From the NCBI GenBank assembly GCA_036346225.1, contig JARFIW010001670.1:3596001-3660000 (forward strand): DNA of 64,000 nucleotides, written 5' to 3'. Below the pieces are notes generated by a model. It did no database searches. It was not told where the DNA came from and worked only from the letters and a program-made list of their open reading frames with translations. Source of the stretch: Platerodrilus igneus. Its lineage: Eukaryota > Arthropoda > Insecta > Coleoptera > Lycidae. Both the position numbers and the translations under genes were made by a program. Shown here in pieces: positions 57,023 through 64,000 of the stretch (its first letter is position 1; each line of letters starts with the position of its first letter).

Positions 57023-57303
57023 ACTACTTTGAATATGAAAATGTTTAATTCATATTTTATCTTACGTCGTCATTAGTCACTCAAGACATCAGAGATTAAT
57101 TTCTAAGAATTACTTCACTTAAAGATTTGTAGTCAGGTTTCTTGTAAGTTGTTTAAAATAAATCCAAAAAAATTGTCTGTAAATATTTTTCCATTTGAAA
57201 GTTCTCGACAAACTTCAAACTTTGTTAGAGGTTTCCAGGCGTTCATTGAGCATATAATTGATCATCTTTTATTTCGTTTACCATTAGAAAGCAAATCTAC
57301 AAA
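56350..57303. other. No gene recognised; contains (TA)n
   Basis: AT-rich sequence. A (TA)n microsatellite is at 56980-57018. ORFs here are read through the repeat and are not credible. Confidence 0.6.
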
Positions 57304-57305
57304 TA

Positions 57306-58419
57306 CAATGTATGACTATCAAATAACGAGACTGATGCTACTTCTGACGAACTATACATGCGCCAAAGTTATACGACGAACAGTTGTAGGGGGTGGATCC
57401 TTCTCTTCGATCGCCACCTCCTATATATATATATGTAGACACTATAATCCGGCCGTAGCGTTTATTTGTATAAGATATATTTTGTGTGTTGCCGAAAAGA
57501 TTATGTGTTTTAATAGAACAACGAAGTGTCGCAAATTTTATATGAAACCTGGAAAACCGCTATTGAAGCTTATCTTTTATTAAAAGAAGTATCTGGCAAT
57601 AAATGCTTATCACGTGCGCAAGTTTTGAATGGTTTATACGTTTATAAGATGGCCGAGAAAACGTTGAAAATGATGCACGACCACTTCAAAAATGGACGAA
57701 AAAATTTGACAAATCGGTTATGTGATCAGATCGAACCGTCGGCTAACTAAACGCGCGGTTGCTGATACTGTAGGAATTGATAAAGGATGCGTAAGGCAAA
57801 TTATACATAAGAATTTTGATAAGAAAAAAATGTATGTCAAAACGGTGCCCAAAACGCTCACAATCGAAAAACTAGTTCGTGTCAACATTTGTACTGACAT
57901 TTTAAGCGACAATCAAAGTATTGGAAAACTCCAAGTTCACCAGAGCTAAAAATCTCCAATGAACAAATCAAAATTAAACGCAACAATGATTGTTTTTACG
58001 ATATCCACGGAATGGAAGTTCTTGCTCAACCCCGTAAAAAAATCAGAAGGAAAGACTGGAATTGTGAACAAACTAGGCATGGGTTCTTCACCACGACGAT
58101 GCACCGGCGCATACTGCATTGTTCGTCAAGACGCTTCTTACCAGGTATAACGTTCCCGTGTTAGACCATCAACCTTTCTCGCTTGATCTGGCACCAAGTG
58201 ACTTTTATCTGCTCCCCAAGGTCAAATCTGCATTAAAAGGAAGAAGATTTTAGACCGTTAAAGAAGTAGCGGCACACGCTATAAACCAGCTCTAAGAAAA
58301 CGATTTCTAGCATTGTTTTATACGCAGCGGTGTAATGATCGGGAAGGACTTGTATTGATGTATAAATTTAAAATAAAAAAATTTCAGCATCGATCTCGTT
58401 ATTTTATAGCAATACCTCG
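57306..58419 (+). mobile_element. Second mariner-like transposon with both TIRs, broken
   Basis: Imperfect TIRs of about 34 bp share ATAACGAGA and GATGCT (57306-57339, 58386-58419) and are flanked by TA on both sides (57304-57305, 58420-58421). The transposase relic is of the SETMAR-like mariner type. Length is about 1.11 kb, slightly short because of an internal deletion. Confidence 0.83.
57526..58340 (+). pseudogene. SETMAR-type mariner transposase, deleted and frameshifted
   Basis: The N-terminal HTH frame (57526-57750) has CLSRAQVLNGLYVYK. The next frame (57722-57949) has SNRRLTKRAVADTVGIDKGC, VRQIIHKNF and KMYVKTVPKTLT. Directly after DILSDNQSI the sequence jumps to WKTPSSPELK (near 57925), so the segment with the first catalytic Asp (normally TGDE.W) is deleted. 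Further on, HDDAPAHTALFVK (near 58097-58135) and LAPSDFYLLPK (near 58190) keep the second and third Asp. The element is non-autonomous. Confidence 0.8.
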
Positions 58420-58899
58420 TATTATTGTATGAAGGTCAGACTACTGTTAAGGTATACATAAGAAAATAAAAAAAATAAAAATATATGACGCAAATAATCA
58501 AGATTACTCCAAAGATAAATTTAATTAAGGGAATTAATATAAAGTTAGTTTCGGAGCTTTCTCTTCCATGGCGCCATTTATTTAAATTCGTAATTAATAG
58601 ATTCGCCTAATTTACTTTCGATTGAAAGAGTGTTAAAATGAGCAAACCCTTTTTTCATCTTGATCCTCCTTCAGGTATCCTTTAATTTTGAATTTTGCTA
58701 AGGTTTGAATGGCTCTAGCAGTTATCATGTTCTGTAAACAAAATTCAAAAGCAGATGTTCAATTGAGAATATTAATTTCTCATTTTTTCTAACATTCTTA
58801 ATAATTTTGCGGTTTATACCTTTTTCCGTATGCATAATGTGACAGAATTATCATGTTACCTATATAATACTAAGGCGTTGGTTTCGTTAATTGTCACCT

Positions 58900-59640
58900 G
58901 TTAACAAAATATTTAAAACCCAGCCTCATTGGGGGCCCAAATACCTTGTTTCAGGCACTTCGCAAATATTAGAATCACTAACATAATGCCAATTCCCAAT
59001 GAAATTTCAACGCTAGCTCCGACATTTTTACATTCCGATGACAGGTAATAATTGCCAGTGGTAACTATTGTTTTCTGACGGAGTTCTTATTTTTACATAT
59101 TTGATATATTGTCCACGATGAATAGAACCGCTAATGTTGCACAATACCAGACAAAGTATATAACACTTTGGTTTTATTAAAATTGAACATTTGAAGGTTT
59201 TGGCATGGTTTAAAACAACGCGGTGCTAAATCTAGTAACAAAGAGAAAGAAACATAGTTATTCAGCTTTGTAGATTGAAATCTTAAGATCTTAATTCGTT
59301 TTAAATGTAAAATCAGTACAGCTGGCGGATTACAGACAACAATTTGCTTAACTGCTTTAGCATAAACAGTTTTTAACAGGTCCACAATACTTCTTTGTGT
59401 ACAAATCACATCTTACTACTATCTTCAGTAAGTTACTCACATGCCGTCAATTGGCTTAAACAGAATTGCACAAGTCATTCGTCCTTTTTGCACTGATATC
59501 CTTATATTATAGTGCTTCCCCAAATATCATTTATATCACAGTCTTTGTCGCTTTTTCATCTTGGCGTACACCAAGATCTTTGTAAGCAAGCTCAATTTCT
59601 TTTCCGTTATTAAAAAGGAAAGATTCATTATCGTTTAATA
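58900..59640 (-). pseudogene. USP16/USP45-like ubiquitin carboxyl-terminal hydrolase, C-terminal fragment
   Basis: The minus frame 59409-59131 reads KQIVVCNPPAVLILHLKRIK, then LNNYVSFSLLLDLAPRC and KVLYTLSGIVQH. These are the C-terminal catalytic blocks of the peptidase C19 family, closest in wording to USP16/45. The frame is broken by one extra T after QH, then continues SGSIHRGQYIKYVKIRT and, further on, WHYVSDSNICEVPE. In active USPs the His box reads G-H-Y, but here it is G-Q-Y, so the catalytic His is missing. A CDLCTQR zinc-site relic lies upstream with another frameshift. The Cys box is not in view. Either a processed or decayed pseudogene, or a real gene with sequence errors; the His loss favours the former. 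Confidence 0.75.
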
Positions 59641-59724
59641 AAGAAAATGTCTACAATCTCTTTTTTTATTAATATTATTAACAAAAACAAGTCGTGCTTT
59701 AGCCGTGCCTTTACATTTCTAATG

Positions 59725-60015
59725 GTTCACCCGAAGGTACTACATTGGCCAGGAGGCGAGTTTTTTGTTGCCTGAAAATTTAGAATTTTGCCGAACCCTT
59801 GCCGTTCCAGGCAAGGTAGGAATCTTTAACTTGCGTGACAACACACACGGGAACTCCATTTATCCTCTCATCCGAACGAGGACGTAGTTTTTGTGAAAAA
59901 TGTTCACCTGCCATTTTTCAAGCAGTCAGCCGTGTCGGGATTCGTACCCAGGACCTTGGAATCTGTAGTCCTACGCCTACTACATTGATCCAAGGCAACG
60001 CCCGTGATTTAGGCC
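59725..60015 (-). repeat. tRNA-derived SINE, copy 2
   Basis: Aligns with 780-1062 over about 280 bp in the same orientation. The minus strand has a B box GGTACGAATCC (59938-59948). The A-box region is degenerate (around 59970-59985). Shared blocks include GTGACAACACACACGGGA, CTCTCATCCGAACGAGGACG and GTGAAAAATGTTC. Confidence 0.7.
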
Positions 60016-63000
60016 GCTTAAACTCAACTTTAATGTCTTGCACCATTAAGTCCACAAACTGAACGACCTGAGGCAACGGACTCGATTACTAAGATGGGCA
60101 CTGCGGTAAGTTTTTTTTCGACGTTAGTTTGTATATCAGTATATGATGCACATCTTGAAATGTTCTCTTTAGCTTCTCCAGTTCGGTAAATATCATTAAA
60201 TCATATTTAGGTACAATGTTTTTATTTTTTTCCGTTTTTTCTTTTTCTTTGATGCGGTGATTTATTTCCATCCAATATTTGTGCTTTGCGCCTTTAGATT
60301 GAGCGAATTTGTGTTTCTGATAATGGCAAACTCAAATCAAGAAATACTTTTTATCAACACTGCACTTTATTAACTAATATACCTCAAAAAACTTGTTGAT
60401 TCGGTAATACTAACTCAGAAGCTTTTATATTTCTTATCGCCCTCAATCTATGATGAATATGGTTTAGAAATTAGTCCCTATTTTGTAAAGCTACTTCTTC
60501 GTACTTTCTCAAACATTTTTTACGCACAGTGTAACATTCCTTTGAAAAGTTTTTAATCATATTTCATTTTAATAGTTTCTGTATTGGTAAATCCCACAAA
60601 TAGGGATAGGGTTATTTCTTTTAAAAAATATAATTTTTAGGTTACATTCATTCTTGATCTAAAGAAGCTTTACTTTTGTATTTTAAATTATTTATACTCA
60701 AAAGTTGTCAAATCCAGTTTTACATTAGAAATGGTACCATGGCTACTTTGTATCTTAAATTAGTGTAGTTTAGTGATTCATTTGTTTTGATTCATAATAT
60801 GTAAAGTTGGCGCATGCGACCTCGTCTTTTGGAACAAAGAAGTTTCACACACAAAACCATGGTAAATCAGAAAATGAAAATCCCTTTTCTCTGATTCAGG
60901 TTAATGTATCAGCAAGACAAGACAAATAACAACGACAAAACGTAATTTCAATTTGCAGACAAGTTTATTTGTCCGAACTCTGCCGAAAGTAATTTCGTCG
61001 TGCACTGAAGGAGGGTAATTCTTTTGTCATTACCATCGAAATACATAATATGCGAATTAAATAATAAGGTATCAAACTGATTAATGTGATTAGCCAATGA
61101 AGTTCAGAATAATACCCTACCAGGTTGGTTACTTTTATTTTTAGGAACAATTAGTTCACACATATTTAGATGACTTTATATTGGAAAAAGTCATGTTATG
61201 TAAGAACATCAAACTGTTTACAAAATCCCATAGGATCTGGTTGGAATGAATTGAGTCCAGAATATCACTGATTCTAGTTGTTCTCAAAGGTATTTACAGT
61301 CAATCAGTCATCAGGTATTTATAATAAACCTTCTGAATCTATCACCTATAGTAACAATATATTATTAAAAGGTTTTGTACTGTAGAAATCTATAAACGTA
61401 CCAACAGTACTTCCTTGTTATTAGTTTAAGAACTTAGAAAGCAATTTTGTACGCCGAAAACGTTTTCCATTAATTTATATAATTTGTGACATACTTGATG
61501 TTTAAATTTTGTTTGAGAATGTTTATATGTACTTGTAATGAAAGCATAATTGCGAAATAGTCCTACATTGCTGTTCTTCACGACCAATGTAAAAGTAATA
61601 GTTCCTACCCTGATACAATAAAATATATTGTAATTACCGAGAGGCGTGATTAATATTCGAGTAATTTAACATTTTATTTTGAAATTCATTTTTCTTTGGG
61701 CTAACAGTTTTTAAACAAGTATATTAGTGTTCTTATTATTAATGGTTATTTTAGGTTGGCTTGTGCATTAGTGTACTCTGTTATTCCTCATATGAATTTT
61801 AGGCCAGAATCACATTCCTGCTCTCGGGTTTTGGTATCCTCTTGTTAATTCATCTGGGGTTTTCTCTTAGAAATCATCATATTTCGAAATTAACTGACGT
61901 CCAAGGAGATTTCTGATTAAGACTGGTATTTCCAACACGATATCATTCTAGGACCTCTTTAAACACATACCACCCTACCACTGAGTTAATTAAAAATCAT
62001 TTTTGTTAGATTTTTGGCGTTTTATCGAAACAGAATCTTTAGCGAGGTACTACACCGAGTTTCTATGTGAGATATTGACTAAATTTTCCAGAATCAAAAC
62101 TGTACGTAATATCAGTTTCTAGTAAATGCCTTAATAATTTATGTGAGTGATGCTGTTGGTCTTCAGCAAACTGTAGAATTATTTGTGTAATTCTTGAAAC
62201 AGAACACTAGGATTATATATTTTTGGTTTACTATTTTGTAATTTGTTTTAACGTTTGTATTAAAATATGTTTTAAGGGTTGCCATCCAAAGATCCGTCAA
62301 CCAATGAATTTTATTCGTCTTTATTTAACCTGCCAGCAAGTAGTTGAAAACATTGCGCGTGACCTTGAAAAATTGACATTTAGCTTACCTTGTCTTTTTG
62401 CTTTTTCCGTTTTTTATCCTTATTGCTTTCTTCTTTGGTTGTAAGGTCAATATTTGACATATCATTTGTTTTATTAAGATATCAATGTTTTCATTAAATT
62501 TATTTATAGTGGAAGACTTATTATCATTACTTTGGTTTTCAACCTAATCTGGACGATATAAATTCGAGCCCTGATTATTATTAATTACTTATACAATTTT
62601 TTTTTAGTAATTTTATAATTTTTAGTGTATGTGTTATCGACTGGAGATATTAAGGGTAAAAGGAAAAATTCGTTTAAAATTTTAGATGGTGAAATTGTTC
62701 CAAGAACGGATACCGCATTTCCTCTTTGAATGGCTAAGACAGTTTTTCGTAGTAGAAAGCGAGTGGTTCTACTGTCAAATGTGTTGTGTATAGATCATTT
62801 ACTAATTTCTCTAAAGAATTTAATATTTTTCTCCAGAGACTCCAAAGGTTTCAATCGAAAGATTTGATGAGAAAGAATGTTTTTTTTTCTAAATTTTCTT
62901 CTTCCACCGGCAGTTGCTGCCGAACTTGGTTTATTCGAACAAATTGTTGCGTGCGAGGTAGCAAGTGTGTCACAATAAGTAAAATCCCATATCACTGATT

Positions 63001-63860
63001 TTCATAACTTCCCTGGTGCTTAACTAATTCTATACGACCTTTTGCCGTCATTTTTGAATAAATAATAAGGTTCGAGAATAGAATGAGCATCAGCTGAGAC
63101 CTGCGATTGTTTAATTAAGTTTTTACATGTATATGGTGTATATGGCGACTTTCCCTACAATGACAATTAAGTTCATGGATGGCTAATTCCTTTACTTGCC
63201 GTACAAATACATGTATGCGAGATACATAATTTCGTACCAAATCTATGTGCTATAGCTATCCTAAAAGAATTGTATTCCAATAAAGTGCCCAAAGAAGTAG
63301 ACGTTAGGACTTCAAACTAAATACCAGAATATCGCGAAGTAACTACAAGAATACTTGCCTTATTTTTGTTTATAATTAGAGGCAGATTCAAGTATACGTT
63401 TTAAGTAATATCCAACAAAGTTTTATCCCATTCCTTCTGGATTGATTTGTTATGTGTCGTGTTACTTACTTTTGTTGTAAGCTTCTATAATTTTCTGTTT
63501 CTAGATGTATAGTTTCTTTCGGAATAAGTTCAAAATTTAAAAAATATTCAGTATTAAAGGCCAGGAAGCATTAATAGAAGATAGAAATGCCCGTAATGCA
63601 ATTTAATTAGATGTACGAATTCCTAAGCCAACTCCTTTAATAGATAATCACGCTTGTAGCCATTCAATGGAAGTACGGTCAATGTTTAGTATTTATTCTA
63701 GTAAAGTGTATTTCTATAAGAGCAAGTCGATGTTGGCAGTCTACTGTGACCATTTTGTTCTTTTGACGTCTTTAAATCTGTTATTCATTTTTCAGTTACA
63801 GATGCCAAATCACCATTGTAAGTTACAAGATTGAGCAGCACCTCCAATTTATAAAACTTT
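60016..63860. other. No gene recognised
   Basis: 3.8 kb of AT-rich sequence with only short ORFs (at most about 75 codons). None has a motif I can name. The pair of overlapping ORFs at 62786-62998 (both strands) is not convincing. Confidence 0.6.
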
Positions 63861-63862
63861 AA

Positions 63863-64000
63863 TATCTAAATGAATGTTCGTTAGTGCAAGCATTACGCAC
63901 ATTGCGCCCTTCAAAGTCAACTCTCCAGCTTTTGGTGTCTAAGTTAGAAACGATTGGTTCGGTAAACAATCTTCCAACACCCGTACGTCAAAGGAACGCC
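63863..64000 (+). pseudogene. Transposase-type helix-turn-helix fragment at the window edge
   Basis: An open frame after a TAA at 63860 reads SLVQALRTLRPSKSTLQLLV then SKLETIGSVNNLP and runs off the window. It resembles the DUF4817/HTH N-termini of insect DDE transposases (family form ...R..PS..T...LV..F.ETGSV). Short and uncertain. Confidence 0.35.

Noticed and set aside
1..64000. Bacterial-type features: operons, Shine-Dalgarno sites, CRISPR arrays, phage genes.
   Set aside because: None seen. Spliced exons, (TA)n/(GT)n tracts and insect transposon families show that this is nuclear eukaryotic DNA.

Overview
This is eukaryotic, AT-rich, intron-containing DNA, almost certainly from an arthropod and most likely an insect. 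The evidence is one spliced Notch-ligand-like gene buried in long introns, very short introns elsewhere (49, 53, 86 and 87 bp), and a dense mix of typical insect transposons: BEL/Pao, Ty3/Gypsy, Penelope, CFDP2-type and R1/I-type LINEs, mariner, piggyBac and tRNA-derived SINEs. There are no operons, ribosome binding sites or CRISPR arrays, and no intact tRNA or rRNA gene. The species cannot be fixed from the window.

The one host gene that can be modelled with confidence is on the + strand. Five exons (11859-12156, 20728-20904, 33887-33947, 33997-34127, 34214-34473) join in frame to give 308 codons and a stop. They encode the C-terminal half of a DSL domain, three consecutive pairs of Delta/DLK-type EGF repeats, one canonical EGF repeat and a Thr/Ser-rich acidic tail with no membrane segment. 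The 5' exons (signal peptide, rest of the DSL domain) were not found and probably lie upstream of 11859 or outside the window. The two big introns (8.6 and 13.0 kb) are mostly transposon debris.

Layout. 1-1.2 kb: Gypsy integrase remnant with a SINE. 2.9-3.2 kb: LINE 3' tail. 4.0-7.0 kb (-): Pao-type LTR retrotransposon. 7.5-8.8 kb: two LINE 3' ends in tandem. 11.9-34.5 kb: the Delta-like gene, whose introns hold a Penelope element (12.9-14.6 kb), an intron-bearing piggyBac-like gene (15.0-16.5 kb, -), unassigned minus-strand ORFs (16.8-19.9 kb), a LINE 3' end (22.2-22.7 kb, -), an R1/I-type RT fragment (24.8-25.1 kb), three tandem repeats (25.2-26.2 kb), a zinc-finger ORF (26.3-27.1 kb, -), a nearly complete but dead mariner (27.7-29.0 kb) and R1/I-type ORF1/endonuclease remnants (29.0-30.9 kb, -).

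34.9-42.3 kb: three near-identical copies of a decayed DDE-transposase repeat plus a 1.7 kb segment that recurs at 50.0-51.7 kb and carries a perfect 52-bp hairpin. 43.1-47.1 kb (+): second Pao-type element. 47.8-49.3 kb (+): BEL-type remnant. 49.6 kb: tRNA-like SINE head. 52.1-56.3 kb (+): the longest LINE, with an intact endonuclease ORF, a frameshifted RT and tandem 3' monomers. 57.3-58.4 kb: second mariner. 58.9-59.6 kb (-): broken USP16/45-like deubiquitinase. 59.7-60.0 kb: SINE. The last 4 kb holds little except a transposase-like helix-turn-helix fragment at the edge.

I see no convincing new multi-gene system. The best leads are the secreted Delta-like protein with a triplicated EGF1-EGF2 module, the hairpin insertion, the tandem LINE-tail architecture, the zinc-finger ORF beside tandem repeats, and the near-identical blocks whose differences are mostly homopolymer lengths, which raises a question about assembly quality.
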